The notes under the pieces: model-generated
What the model was told of the DNA's origin: nothing
The model's database searches: none
What the model saw: the letters and a program-made list of their open reading frames with translations, nothing else
Made by a program: the position numbers and the translations under genes
NCBI GenBank assembly: GCA_963665595.2
Contig: CAXXJK010000005.1
Span: forward strand, 186,001 to 250,000
Source of the DNA: G963665595 sp963665595
GTDB taxonomy: Bacteria > Actinomycetota > Coriobacteriia > Coriobacteriales > CADBOM01
Direction: 5' to 3'
DNA: 64,000 bases
Shown here: positions 1-8,757 of the stretch, piece after piece
Position numbering within the stretch: the first letter of the stretch is position 1
How the letters are laid out: every line of letters starts with the position of its first letter

Positions 1-600
1 TCATCATTACCAACGGGGCGGGAAAAGCCAAAAGGCTATGAATCGGTCTACGAAGACGATGAGCGAGAGAAGATCACGCAGGATATCGATTGCGTGATGG
101 TAAGCCAACTCTCTCGGTCCGAATTGGCCGAGATAGAATGTCTCAGAGATCGTGCATTGCAGCCGATTATTTCCAAACTGAGCGATCGGTATCGAGATTT
201 TACTTTTGATCAGGAGATTCGTCTGTGGCCAGAGGGCAAGACGCTTTCTGATAAGATGCTTTTCCGTTGTCATCAACAGGGTACCCTATGTGGCTATGCT
301 TTGGTTGTCATTGGGTGGCCGACATCCGAGGAATGGGCTATTCAACATCTCATTATCGACCCGGAGATGAAGCTTCACGGCATTGGTTCTGCTATAGTAA
401 ACAAAGTAGAAAAATATGCCTATGATTCAACTGCGGTGGCAACCAGTATGGTGGCGATACCCATTGATCCTGCCGCGAGCGGAACCTTTTGGAGTTTTCT
501 TGGCTATCAGGATGAGGCTTCTCGCCACATGGTGCCGTTTGATGGTCGAGATTACGACATAGTCTATTACCGGAAGATTCTTCCTCCGCAAGACGCATAA
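1..600 (+). CDS. GNAT-family N-acetyltransferase, cut at its 5' end by the window
   Basis: The frame is open from base 1 with no stop, so the gene probably begins before the window. GTG at 94 and ATG at 97 are internal candidates, but no good ribosome site precedes them and the upstream codons look coding. The C-terminal part has the GNAT fold signature: a beta-strand ending in IQHLIIDPEM, then HGIGSAIVNKVEKYA, which corresponds to motif A (the acetyl-CoA pyrophosphate loop, here xxxGIGxA), and a late FWSFLGYQDE strand-turn typical of the family. Substrate unknown. It ends 23 bases before the helicase gene and may be co-transcribed with it. Confidence 0.6.
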   Translation, partial: SSLPTGREKPKGYESVYEDDEREKITQDIDCVMVSQLSRSELAEIECLRDRALQPIISKLSDRYRDFTFDQEIRLWPEGKTLSDKMLFRCHQQGTLCGYALVVIGWPTSEEWAIQHLIIDPEMKLHGIGSAIVNKVEKYAYDSTAVATSMVAIPIDPAASGTFWSFLGYQDEASRHMVPFDGRDYDIVYYRKILPPQDA

Positions 601-623
601 GCACGTGTCAGAAAGGTCTCCAA

Positions 624-3533
624 TTGGATAATACGGCGCTTGAAGCGGCGCTGATCGCTGGTACTGATGCGGATATCGCAGCAGCGTATGCCACTTTGGC
701 TGCTCGTGCGGAGACGGTGCGTCTCAATCTCCTCGAAGAACAGGTAGTTATACTTGATACGGAGACCACGGGATTCAAATCGGGCGAAGACCGTCTCATT
801 GAAATAGCAGCAGCAATTATGGATGGGCCGCTCATTGTTGAACGTTTTTCGACGTTTGTAGATCCTGGCCGGCCTATTCCTGATGAAATAGTAGAACTTA
901 CTCATATCACGGATGCAGATGTCAAGGGGGCACCGTCTCCTGCTGAGGCGGTACGGGCACTTGCTGAGTTTGCCGGGCATCGTACACTCATTGCACATAA
1001 CGCTTCCTTTGACCGAGGATTTCTTGAATATGAGGTGTCGTCGGATTCATGGTTTGCCAATGGTGACGCATGGATTGATTCGCTCGAGCTTGCTCGAATT
1101 GCATTGCCTCGCCTCCGCTCGCACGACATGCACACCCTCTCTCGTGCGTTCGGAGTTGTTCCTTCCACACATCGTGCTATCGATGACGTAGAGGCACTTT
1201 GTGCTATCTGGCGTATCTGCCTCGTTGGTCTGCTTGATATGCCTCCAGGCCTCGTAGGCTTTCTTGCTCACCTATTCGAAGATATCGATTGGAGTCTTCG
1301 CCCGCTGCTTTCTACTATAGCTTCCTGCAATGACGGAGTTTTTTCAGTGGCTACGCTGCGCGACGCGCGTATCAAAGCGTTGTCGCCAAAACTTAAGACC
1401 GATGCAACAGACCTTCCTGAGGCCGAACGTGTCATCATAGATACTGGCGAAATTGAAGAAGCTTTTTCTGCTGAAGGATTGCTGGGGCGCATATTCAAGG
1501 ATTATGAACCGCGAATCGAACAGGTCGAGTTTGCCTGCGAAGTTATTACTGCCCTAAACAATCGCGAACATCGTGCGCTTGATGCGGGAACCGGTGTAGG
1601 AAAATCCATGGGATATCTCGTGCCGCTTGCTCACTATGCTCTTTCAAACAATATTCGTGTGGGCATTGCTACAAAAACCAATGCACTGCTTGATCAGCTG
1701 ATGTATCATGAACTCCCTGCGCTCAAAGAAGCGCTTGCCCTGCGAAATCATGAAGATCTTCGTTACGTTGCCCTCAAGGGCTATGATCATTATCCCTGTC
1801 TGCGAAAACTGGTTCGCTATGTTCGAGAAGATAGCGAAAAGACATCTCATGCAGATCTCATCATTACCGCCATGTTGTATGCCTATATTGCTCAGACCAC
1901 TTTTGGTGATCTTGATCCGTTGCCGTTATATTGGAACTCTTTTCCGCATCACCATATATCGGCGACAACAGAAGAATGTCTTCATGGAAAGTGTCGTTTC
2001 TTTCCCTATCGCTGTTTCATTCATGGAGCTCGGCGTAGCGCTTCAGGTGCCGACATCGTTGTCACCAATCACGCGCTGCTCTTCCGCGACTCGGTGATGG
2101 AAGGAAACGTCTTGCCCGCGATCGGCCATTGGGTTATTGACGAAGCCCATGCTGTTGAGGATGAGGCGCGTGCCCAGCTTTCTCTTGTGGCTGATGCGGC
2201 AGATGTGTATGAGGCTCTCGGCAGTCTCGTTATGGCATCAGGTAAGAGCTTGACTGATCGTATCGTGAAAAGAGCAAACGAACTTGAGGGTGGAGCGACG
2301 ACGGTACTCAAGACGGCGAAAGTGGTCTCGGATGCTCAATTTGCTTTTGATATGGCGGACTCTTTCTTTTCAACGGTCCATGAACTTGATGAACTTGTGT
2401 CAGGGTCTACAGCCTATCAGCAACAAGAGCTCTGGATATCTGCTGAAGTGCGAGAAAGCGCGATATGGGGTACGGTGGTACGACTGGGAACCGCATTTCT
2501 TAAGCGTCTCGAAGCAGTTGCTCATCAAGTGGGAGAACTCTATACATTGTTGGGCGATTATCCAGAAATGCTTGAGGCTCAGCGCGATCTACAATCACTG
2601 AAACATCGTCTCGACTGTGCCTGCGAAGCTCTGGTCACTATTATAAATGGCGACAACGATAACTATGTATTCTCCGTTATTCTGCGCCGTTCGGAACGAC
2701 AGGCGCGGGACACTCTCATTGCGGCGCCTCTTGATGTGGGCGCTGAGCTGGTTGACACATTTTATCCTGAGATGGAAAGCGTCATCTACTCGTCGGCTAC
2801 CATTTCGACCGGAGACTCTTTTGAATATTTTGCGCGCTCAACAGGTCTTGATCGTCTTGCTCCGGACTCTTGGCGTGCGCGTCGATTTGATTCCAGCTAT
2901 GATTTTGAACATCAAATGAAAGTTTTTGTACTCACCGACATTGCCTCTCCTGATCAATCATCGTATCTTGCAGATATTGAGAGAGCGACTCTTCAGATTC
3001 ATGAAGCTTTGGGAGGTGGTATTCTCACTCTCTTTACCAACAAGAGCGAAATGCGGACGATTTATGATCACATAGCAACGTATCTGAAAAATCAAGGGAT
3101 ATCGTTACTCTGTCAGGGGCGGGGGACTTCAGTCAAAAGGCTGCGCGATGAGTTTACTGTTAATCGAGATTCATCGCTCTTTGCACTTAAATCGTTTTGG
3201 GAGGGATTTGATGCTCCGGGAGATACACTGCGTTGTGTAATCTTGCCTAAACTACCATTCACGAGGCCCAATGACCCGCTTAATTGTGAGCGCAGTATAC
3301 GCGAGCGAGAATCATGGCGCCTGCATATTCTTCCCGAAGCTATTATCAGTGTTAAACAGGCGGCGGGACGCCTGATTAGATCGTCTACTGATTCTGGGTT
3401 CCTTGTTTTAGCCGATGCTCGGTTACTTCAGAAAAACTATGGGAAATCGTTTCTTCGGGCTCTCCCTACGACCAATATTCAGCTCGTAACGGTGGAAGAA
3501 CTGGTCTGTTATCTAGAGACACAGCGTTTATAG
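624..3533 (+). CDS. dinG: DinG-type DNA helicase fused to a DnaQ-like 3'-5' exonuclease
   Basis: 969 residues from a TTG start, with AAAGG about 8 bases upstream. Residues about 40-200 are a DEDD exonuclease: ExoI DTETTGF, ExoII HNASFDRGFL and ExoIII HRAIDDVEA. The rest is a superfamily 2 helicase of the XPD/DinG type: Walker A DAGTGVGKS, a Walker B VIDEAH box, FWEGFDAPGD, and a C-terminal QAAGRLIRS motif VI. Between motifs I and II lie four cysteines (YPC, EEC, GKC, YRC) spaced like the 4Fe-4S cluster of DinG and XPD. Expected role: unwinding of damage-associated or R-loop/G4 structures with exonucleolytic trimming. Not obviously linked by function to purD downstream. Confidence 0.88.
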   Translation: MDNTALEAALIAGTDADIAAAYATLAARAETVRLNLLEEQVVILDTETTGFKSGEDRLIEIAAAIMDGPLIVERFSTFVDPGRPIPDEIVELTHITDADVKGAPSPAEAVRALAEFAGHRTLIAHNASFDRGFLEYEVSSDSWFANGDAWIDSLELARIALPRLRSHDMHTLSRAFGVVPSTHRAIDDVEALCAIWRICLVGLLDMPPGLVGFLAHLFEDIDWSLRPLLSTIASCNDGVFSVATLRDARIKALSPKLKTDATDLPEAERVIIDTGEIEEAFSAEGLLGRIFKDYEPRIEQVEFACEVITALNNREHRALDAGTGVGKSMGYLVPLAHYALSNNIRVGIATKTNALLDQLMYHELPALKEALALRNHEDLRYVALKGYDHYPCLRKLVRYVREDSEKTSHADLIITAMLYAYIAQTTFGDLDPLPLYWNSFPHHHISATTEECLHGKCRFFPYRCFIHGARRSASGADIVVTNHALLFRDSVMEGNVLPAIGHWVIDEAHAVEDEARAQLSLVADAADVYEALGSLVMASGKSLTDRIVKRANELEGGATTVLKTAKVVSDAQFAFDMADSFFSTVHELDELVSGSTAYQQQELWISAEVRESAIWGTVVRLGTAFLKRLEAVAHQVGELYTLLGDYPEMLEAQRDLQSLKHRLDCACEALVTIINGDNDNYVFSVILRRSERQARDTLIAAPLDVGAELVDTFYPEMESVIYSSATISTGDSFEYFARSTGLDRLAPDSWRARRFDSSYDFEHQMKVFVLTDIASPDQSSYLADIERATLQIHEALGGGILTLFTNKSEMRTIYDHIATYLKNQGISLLCQGRGTSVKRLRDEFTVNRDSSLFALKSFWEGFDAPGDTLRCVILPKLPFTRPNDPLNCERSIRERESWRLHILPEAIISVKQAAGRLIRSSTDSGFLVLADARLLQKNYGKSFLRALPTTNIQLVTVEELVCYLETQRL

Positions 3534-3619
3534 GTACGCACATGGTGTTTATGGAGTTTCATTTGACTCTGGTACGTTAAGATAGTAGCGTCTGAAATAT
3601 GAGAGAAAGGCCGTGGTTC

Positions 3620-4903
3620 ATGAATATTCTCGTACTCGGCAGCGGTGGTCGTGAACATGCACTTGCTGTCTCTCTTGCTGTTTCACCGAAATGTGACACT
3701 CTGTACATCGCACCAGGCAATGGAGGCAGGGCATATCGTTCGGTAAATATTGATATCGATATCGAAGATGCCCAGCAGGTTGTCGATTTTGCTCAAGCCT
3801 ACGATGTGGGACTTGTGGTTATCGGCCCCGAGGTTCCGCTTGTTCTCGGCATTGCCGATGCGATTCGAGCAGAAGGCATAGCGTGCTTTGGGCCAGGGGC
3901 TCGGGGCGCCCGTATGGAGGGGTCAAAGCGTTTTTCTAAAGACCTCATGAAGAAATATAACATCCCTACGGCTTCCTATGAGGTGTTTGATAACGAAGAA
4001 AGTGCACTACGGTATCTTGACATGGTTCGTATGCCGATTGTTGTCAAGGCGGATGGTCTGGCGGCGGGGAAGGGCGTTGTCGTCGCTTCCACTCAGGCTG
4101 AAGCTGCTCAAGCCATAAAGGATTGTTTCAAAGGTCTTTTCGGTTTGGCAGGTAAGACAGTTGTTGTTGAGGAATATCTCAAGGGTCCGGAATGTTCACT
4201 TCTTGCGTTTTGCGATGGGAAAACTCTGATACCCATGGTTCCCGCGCAAGATCATAAACGTGCGTTTGAAGGGGATAAGGGTCCCAATACGGGTGGCATG
4301 GGTGTCTACTCACCGGTTCCCATTGTTACGCCTGAAGAACACGAGGCGATGATAAACATTCTTAAAAAGACAGCTGCCGCTATGGCCGCTGAAGGTATTG
4401 ATTATCGTGGATGTCTATACGGCGGTTTTATGCTCACCGAAGATGGACCGCGCGTTCTTGAATTTAACGCACGTTTCGGGGATCCCGAGACGCAGGTAAT
4501 TTTGCCACGGCTTAAGTCGGATCTTGTAGAGATAATGCTTGCTGTGGCCGAAGGCCGCCTTGATAGCATGAATCTTGAGTGGGATGATCGGTGGGCAGTA
4601 TCTGTTGTTATGGCGAGCGGTGGCTATCCGGGTGTTTATGAAAAAGGTAAGGTCATCACGGGCGTTAATCAGGCTGAGATACTTGACGATGTCACGGTCT
4701 ATCAGGCAGGTACCACCTATGACGACAACGGCCATTTGGTAACAGCTGGTGGCCGTGTGCTAGACGTTACGGCCTTAGGCGACACGCTCGAAGAGGCACG
4801 GGAAAAAGCATATGCGGCCATTGAGAAGATTCATTTTGAAGGAGCTTTTTATCGACATGATATTGGGACTCGTGCACTTAAAGGCAGGAGTGCTTGGGAA
4901 TAG
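3620..4903 (+). CDS. purD: Phosphoribosylamine-glycine ligase (GARS)
   Basis: 427 residues. It catalyses ATP-dependent joining of phosphoribosylamine and glycine, the second step of purine synthesis. The N-terminus ILVLGSGGREHAL is the hallmark of the family, followed by ATP-grasp motifs: VVKADGLAAGKGVV, PNTGGMGVYSPVP, and EFNARFGDPETQ with the metal-binding Glu/Asn. The start was set at ATG 3620 because GAGAGAAAGG lies 9 bases upstream; an upstream in-frame ATG at 3599 has no ribosome site. Full length for the family. No other pur gene is in the window. The stop overlaps the probable start of the Nudix gene. Confidence 0.95.
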   Translation: MNILVLGSGGREHALAVSLAVSPKCDTLYIAPGNGGRAYRSVNIDIDIEDAQQVVDFAQAYDVGLVVIGPEVPLVLGIADAIRAEGIACFGPGARGARMEGSKRFSKDLMKKYNIPTASYEVFDNEESALRYLDMVRMPIVVKADGLAAGKGVVVASTQAEAAQAIKDCFKGLFGLAGKTVVVEEYLKGPECSLLAFCDGKTLIPMVPAQDHKRAFEGDKGPNTGGMGVYSPVPIVTPEEHEAMINILKKTAAAMAAEGIDYRGCLYGGFMLTEDGPRVLEFNARFGDPETQVILPRLKSDLVEIMLAVAEGRLDSMNLEWDDRWAVSVVMASGGYPGVYEKGKVITGVNQAEILDDVTVYQAGTTYDDNGHLVTAGGRVLDVTALGDTLEEAREKAYAAIEKIHFEGAFYRHDIGTRALKGRSAWE

Positions 4904-5490
4904 TGGTATCTGTGAATGTTAATCCTTTTCAGCAACTGCCTGTACAGGTGGCTGACGCGCTGACCCCTCACGTAAAAAAAACTGAAACGGCTTACGAGGG
5001 GACCTTTCTTCGTGTGGAGCACATCGAATTGGAACTCCCCAACGGTCATACGGCCGTTCACAGTGTGGTGCGCCATCCTGGTGCGGTTGCCATGGTGGTG
5101 CTTGACGATAATGCGAACATTTTGCTTGAGTACCAACATCGTTCTTCGATTGATCAGATTACCGTTGAGATTCCTGCAGGCAAGTTGGACGCAGGCGAAC
5201 AGATCCTGACGGCTGCTCGTCGGGAGCTTTCAGAAGAAACGGGATATACCGCGGAGGTGTTTGATTATCTGACTACGATTGATGTTGCTCTTGGCTATAG
5301 CGATGAGCGAATACATCTCTATATTGCGCAGGGGCTTGCCGAAGGTTCATCGCATACGGATGAGGATGAATTTGTCAGTTGCTTTTGGATGCCGCTTAAG
5401 CAAGCCTTTGCATGCGTTATGGCGGGCACTATTACTGATTCTAAGACGGCGCTCGGTATTATGATGGCTGCATATCGATTAGGGTGTTGA
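4903..5490 (+). CDS. Nudix hydrolase, ADP-ribose pyrophosphatase-like
   Basis: About 195 residues. It carries a complete Nudix box, GKLDAGEQ then AARRELSEETGY, matching Gx5Ex7REUXEEXGU, preceded by a VEIPAGKLDAGE strand typical of the ADP-ribose pyrophosphatase (NudF-like) branch. It probably hydrolyses ADP-ribose or another nucleoside diphosphate-X. The start is uncertain: GTG 4903 shares one base with the purD stop and has AGGAG 12 bases upstream, GTG 4912 is also possible, and TTG 4894 is too close to that AGGAG. Co-transcription with purD is likely. A strong bidirectional terminator follows at 5536. Confidence 0.85.
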   Translation: MVSVNVNPFQQLPVQVADALTPHVKKTETAYEGTFLRVEHIELELPNGHTAVHSVVRHPGAVAMVVLDDNANILLEYQHRSSIDQITVEIPAGKLDAGEQILTAARRELSEETGYTAEVFDYLTTIDVALGYSDERIHLYIAQGLAEGSSHTDEDEFVSCFWMPLKQAFACVMAGTITDSKTALGIMMAAYRLGC

Positions 5491-5535
5491 TGCGCCGCGC
5501 CGAGGTTTTCCGCGAGTTTTATATAATCGCATTAT

Positions 5536-5567
5536 ATTAAACGGGCGCCAACTGGCGCCCGTTTAAT
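5536..5567. terminator. Bidirectional rho-independent terminator
   Basis: A perfect 14-bp stem (5536-5549 with 5554-5567) encloses the 4-base loop AACT. The A/T-rich ends of the stem give a U-tract in both directions. It lies between the convergent Nudix gene and the membrane-protein gene at 5580. Confidence 0.9.
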
Positions 5568-5579
5568 ATCTCGATCAGA

Positions 5580-5885
5580 TTAGAACATCAGGGAGGATTT
5601 ATTCACGACGTACGCCCACATACCAGTTGCCATGAGAATGAAGAACACGATAATCCAAGCAATGATTGCAATGCCGAGCCAAACAAAGTTTGCAATAATG
5701 CGGTTCTTCATGGAAGGAGCAGTTTGTGCGCTGCAGGCCATGACGATAAGTATGACAAGAAGAGCTATGGATCCGAGAATGGGTATGAGATTGAGGAGCT
5801 GAAGACAATCGAATGCCATCCAAGTTCCTATGCCTATAGTTGAACTGGTTCCATTTTTAATGGCGAGGTCCTGATCGTTAAACAT
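5580..5885 (-). CDS. Small membrane protein, unknown function
   Basis: 101 residues from the ATG at 5885, chosen because AGGAG lies 5-6 bases upstream; the longer frame up to 5999 has no ribosome site. The protein has a polar N-terminus of about 25 residues, then three hydrophobic segments (around residues 25-50 as one or two helices, and 63-92), with a short KNR turn between. No catalytic or binding motif is recognisable. It resembles the small DUF4870/TM2-like bacterial membrane proteins in size and layout, but this is not a firm assignment. Confidence 0.6.
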   Translation of the reverse strand: MFNDQDLAIKNGTSSTIGIGTWMAFDCLQLLNLIPILGSIALLVILIVMACSAQTAPSMKNRIIANFVWLGIAIIAWIIVFFILMATGMWAYVVNKSSLMF

Positions 5886-6006
5886 ATGTGCTCCTATCTG
5901 GTTGCATGGTGAGGGGGCATTTCCTTGAGAGAAATTATAGCGCAAAAGAAGCGTAATCGAGCTGAGTACTATGTAAGGTTTAGCATGATCGTGCATCAAG
6001 AGGTTC

Positions 6007-6039
6007 TTGACGTGCTGTTTTATGCGGCGATGTTATACT
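6007..6039 (+). promoter_or_regulatory. Candidate extended -10 promoter for the lipase gene
   Basis: TGTTATACT at 6031-6039 matches an extended -10 element (TGn followed by TATACT). A TTGACG at 6007-6012 is 21 bases away, too far for a normal -35, so the extended -10 is the main support. The site lies about 40 bases before the lipase ribosome site. Confidence 0.4.
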
Positions 6040-6081
6040 GTCGAGCAGAAAATAAAGGAAATGGTGGGGAGGAGTTTTTAT

Positions 6082-6885
6082 ATGCAGACCCTTCGACATG
6101 AGAACGTCTACAACAGCAAAGAAGCGATTTTGCTGGCAGGTATGTCATATCAGACGTATCCATTTTTCGAAAGTGAAACACTGATACTTCCAACCGACTA
6201 TCAGCTGCGTGCTACTATACGAGGACGCTCTGGTGTAACCGACCCAGCCGAGGCAGTATTTGGGTTTCTCGCTGAAATTAAAGAGCAATACGTGCTGGCG
6301 TTTCGGGGAACCGCCAACGTTTTAGATATCGATTCAGATCTTGATCTCTTTCAGATAGAGTACCCCTATGTACCAAATTCTGGAAAAACACACCGAGGCA
6401 TTACGCATATATATCAATCGTTACGGGCTGCTCTATTTGAGGAACTGAATTCGTGCACGTCATCAAAAGAATTATATGTAACCGGCCATAGCTTGGGGGG
6501 CGATCTTGCAATTCTTGCATCATTTGATATCGCCTACAATACAGAGTTCAAAAATCCTTTGCTCTACACGTTGGCTGCTGGGCGCATTGGGGATCCCCTG
6601 TTTGCCTCACATGTTAGCGAAGTGGTAAAGAGTGGATTTCGTATCTTCAACACGCATGACTTCATTCCTACTCTTCCAGGAGAAGAGTATCCGACACCAT
6701 TTACAGAGGAAGGCATGTCATATCGACATGTTGGACAAGATCATGCGATTGACTTTCAGAAAGATAACATGTTTCTCAATCATCGCATTAATTTCTACTG
6801 TGAGGAAATTGGTAACGAAGACTCTTCATTCGTTGAGGCCTTGCGCACAACAAGTCCAGGATTTTATCCTGATCCCATTGACTAA
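6082..6885 (+). CDS. Lipase class 3 family alpha/beta hydrolase
   Basis: 267 residues from ATG 6082, preceded by GGGGAGGAG at a good distance; the longer frame from 6007 lacks a ribosome site. The central VTGHSLGGDLA is the GXSXG nucleophile elbow of class 3 lipases. An upstream AFRGTAN strand supplies the oxyanion-hole region typical of the family (the FRGT motif). NTHDFIPTLP and a late RHVG/HAI segment are where the catalytic Asp and His are expected. No signal peptide, so it is probably cytosolic. Substrate unknown; it could be a lipase or a general esterase. A stand-alone gene. Confidence 0.75.
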   Translation: MQTLRHENVYNSKEAILLAGMSYQTYPFFESETLILPTDYQLRATIRGRSGVTDPAEAVFGFLAEIKEQYVLAFRGTANVLDIDSDLDLFQIEYPYVPNSGKTHRGITHIYQSLRAALFEELNSCTSSKELYVTGHSLGGDLAILASFDIAYNTEFKNPLLYTLAAGRIGDPLFASHVSEVVKSGFRIFNTHDFIPTLPGEEYPTPFTEEGMSYRHVGQDHAIDFQKDNMFLNHRINFYCEEIGNEDSSFVEALRTTSPGFYPDPID

Positions 6886-6936
6886 ATTTCACCGGGTTTG
6901 CTCGGTCTCTGCTTGCGATAGATTCTCATATACGTC

Positions 6937-6988
6937 TTGACTTATACAGTTAAACTGTATATAGTTCAACTGTACATTCAAACTGTAT
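6937..6988 (+). promoter_or_regulatory. Promoter and operator of the padR operon (probable autoregulation)
   Basis: TTGACT at 6937-6942 and TATAGT at 6960-6965 are separated by exactly 17 bases. That spacer (6944-6960) is a perfect 17-base palindrome, ATACAGTT-A-AACTGTAT. Two further half-sites, CAACTGTA (6967-6974) and AAACTGTAT (6980-6988), follow at short intervals before the gene. This arrangement of AACTGT half-sites over the core promoter is expected for a PadR-type repressor binding its own promoter. Confidence 0.75.
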
Positions 6989-7006
6989 ATGAGAAGGACC
7001 TATGGT

Positions 7007-7327
7007 ATGAATCTTTCGCACAGACTGCCGCTGACAGAGACAACATTTCTCATTCTTCTGGCGCTTCGCACACCGTCTCATGGATATGCGGTGATGCAGA
7101 AGGCAGAGGAGATGAGCGAGGGGCGCGTACGTATCGCAGCGGGCACCATGTACGGAGCGCTGGAGAATCTCGTCAAGCAGAAGCTGATTGAAACAGTTTC
7201 GTCTAGTGATGCTCGCCGTAAACTCTATCGCACCACTTCTTCAGGTAATGATCTGCTTGAACAAGAAACTCAGCGTATGGAGAAGTTGTTGCAGCGTTAT
7301 CGCGCAGAGATTGAAGGACAGAAATGA
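7007..7327 (+). CDS. PadR-family transcriptional repressor
   Basis: 106 residues. The winged-helix PadR domain spans nearly the whole protein: TTFLILLALRTPSHGYAVM at the N-terminus, the recognition region RIAAGTMYGALENLVKQKLI, and RKLYRTTSSGNDLL for the wing. The C-terminal helix is short, as in the small PadR subfamily-2 proteins. ATG 7007 was chosen for the GAAGG about 10 bases upstream; ATG 6989 is in frame but sits in the operator. It overlaps the DUF2812 gene by 4 bases (ATGA). By position it most likely represses this operon, which includes an ABC exporter, in response to an unknown ligand. Confidence 0.88.
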   Translation: MNLSHRLPLTETTFLILLALRTPSHGYAVMQKAEEMSEGRVRIAAGTMYGALENLVKQKLIETVSSSDARRKLYRTTSSGNDLLEQETQRMEKLLQRYRAEIEGQK

Positions 7328-7926
7328 AAAAGTTTAAGGTTTTCACTAATATGGATGCTGAGGAGCAATTTCTCAACACTATGGCGCGCCAAGGTCATAT
7401 ATTCAAAAAGTACTCGGCGTTTGGAAGATATCATTTTGATGATGAGCAACCCCAGGATATAAACTATCGTGTGGACTATCGTTTTTTTAAAAACAGTACA
7501 GATCTCGATGACTACCGTGCGCTATTTGAGGATGCTGGTTGGCGGCCTGTATGGGGCACCAAGAGTAGTGGCGGCCAGTATTTTCTGCCCGAGCGCGCTG
7601 ACGCAAATGATCAAATATTTTCCGACCGTGAATCGGCTGCGGCACGTTACAAGGCGCTGTATGGTATCTGCGCAGTAAACATGGTCTGTCCACTCATATA
7701 TGTATCGATACTCTTTAACGCGAACCGTTTTAACGTTCTTACGTTTGGATTTCTTACGCCCGGGCTCTGGGAAAAAACCGGTCTTGCCTTCTGGCAGGCC
7801 TTTTTCTTCGAACTCCCGTTTGTGGTATTCCGCACAATTTTGCCCCTCTTCTTCGTAGCTTTTGCAGCTGTTTATGCATACTGGGGGACCAAAGCTTATC
7901 TTGAATACAGAAAACAGCTCAAATAG
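7324..7926 (+). CDS. DUF2812-domain membrane protein
   Basis: 200 residues. The N-terminal half (MKKFKVFTNMDAEEQFLN, NYRVDYRFF, and a GWRPV strand) matches the DUF2812 family, whose members are usually encoded directly after a padR gene, as here. The C-terminal half has two or three hydrophobic segments (about residues 118-140 and 160-190), so the protein is a membrane protein with a cytosolic N-terminal domain. Function is unknown. Its start overlaps the padR stop, which suggests translational coupling and a shared regulatory role. Confidence 0.8.
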   Translation: MKKFKVFTNMDAEEQFLNTMARQGHIFKKYSAFGRYHFDDEQPQDINYRVDYRFFKNSTDLDDYRALFEDAGWRPVWGTKSSGGQYFLPERADANDQIFSDRESAAARYKALYGICAVNMVCPLIYVSILFNANRFNVLTFGFLTPGLWEKTGLAFWQAFFFELPFVVFRTILPLFFVAFAAVYAYWGTKAYLEYRKQLK

Positions 7927-8001
7927 ATTTCTTCTATCTATGATGAACGTTTTATTGGATTTCAAAATACGAAAACGTATAACTAAAGGGAGGTACGACG
8001 T

Positions 8002-8757
8002 TTGAATGCATCAGATACTATAGTTTCGGTTGAGCATTTTTCCATGTGTTTTGGCAAGACAGAAGTAATCAAGGATCTGTCTTTTGTTGTTAGGCGTGGC
8101 GAGACATTTGGGTTTCTCGGTTCGAATGGCTCAGGAAAGACCACGACCATTCGGGCGTTGTTAGGTATCTACATTCCAACAAGTGGAAACCTACATATCG
8201 ATGGCCGACCATATCGGGTGGGAAGCGAAGTCCGATTGGGCTATCTACCTGAAGAGCGCGGACTGTACAAAAAGGAAACCGTTCTTGATGTCATGACTTA
8301 CTTCGGGCGTCTGAAGGGCATGACAAAAAGCATAGCCCGCGAAACCTCAATGAATTTTTTACGTCGAGTCAAGCTTGAAGATAAGGCGCATATCCGCGTG
8401 GAGAAACTTTCGGGCGGTCAGCAGCAAAAGGTTCAGCTAGGTATTACGATCATGGGAGATCCTGAGCTTTTGATTCTCGACGAACCCACCAAAGGGTTTG
8501 ATCCGGTAAATCGCAAACTTCTTATGGACATCATTGAGGAACATCAGTCTCGAGGTGCGACCGTTATCATGGTCACGCACCAGATGGAAGAGGTCGAACG
8601 ATTGTGCGATCGCATTGTTCTTCTAAAAGACGGTACCTCATATGCCTACGGAACTGTTGACGAGGTGCGCGAGCGTTTTGGAGGAAAGTCGCTTGATGAA
8701 GTGTTCCTCAGCGTGTATGGCGAAGAAAATCAACAGGAGGTCGATGAGCGTGCATAA
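8002..8757 (+). CDS. ABC transporter ATP-binding protein (ABC-2 type exporter)
   Basis: 251 residues from a TTG start with GGGAGG 8 bases before it. Motifs in order: Walker A GSNGSGKTTT, Q-loop region YLPEERGLY, signature LSGGQQQKV, Walker B LLILDEPT, and the H-loop MVTHQME. This is the NatA/CcmA-like class that pairs with ABC-2 permeases. The gene follows DUF2812 by 75 bases, with a weak inverted repeat (ACGTTTT/AAAACGT, 7947-7978) in the gap. It overlaps the permease gene by about 14 bases, so the two proteins probably form one exporter. Substrate unknown; drug, bacteriocin or Na+ export are all possible. Confidence 0.9.
   Translation: MNASDTIVSVEHFSMCFGKTEVIKDLSFVVRRGETFGFLGSNGSGKTTTIRALLGIYIPTSGNLHIDGRPYRVGSEVRLGYLPEERGLYKKETVLDVMTYFGRLKGMTKSIARETSMNFLRRVKLEDKAHIRVEKLSGGQQQKVQLGITIMGDPELLILDEPTKGFDPVNRKLLMDIIEEHQSRGATVIMVTHQMEEVERLCDRIVLLKDGTSYAYGTVDEVRERFGGKSLDEVFLSVYGEENQQEVDERA

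Noticed and set aside
567..998. Minus-strand frame over the start of the helicase gene
   Set aside because: It lies opposite the exonuclease motifs, is rich in Arg and Cys in a shadow pattern, and has no ribosome site.
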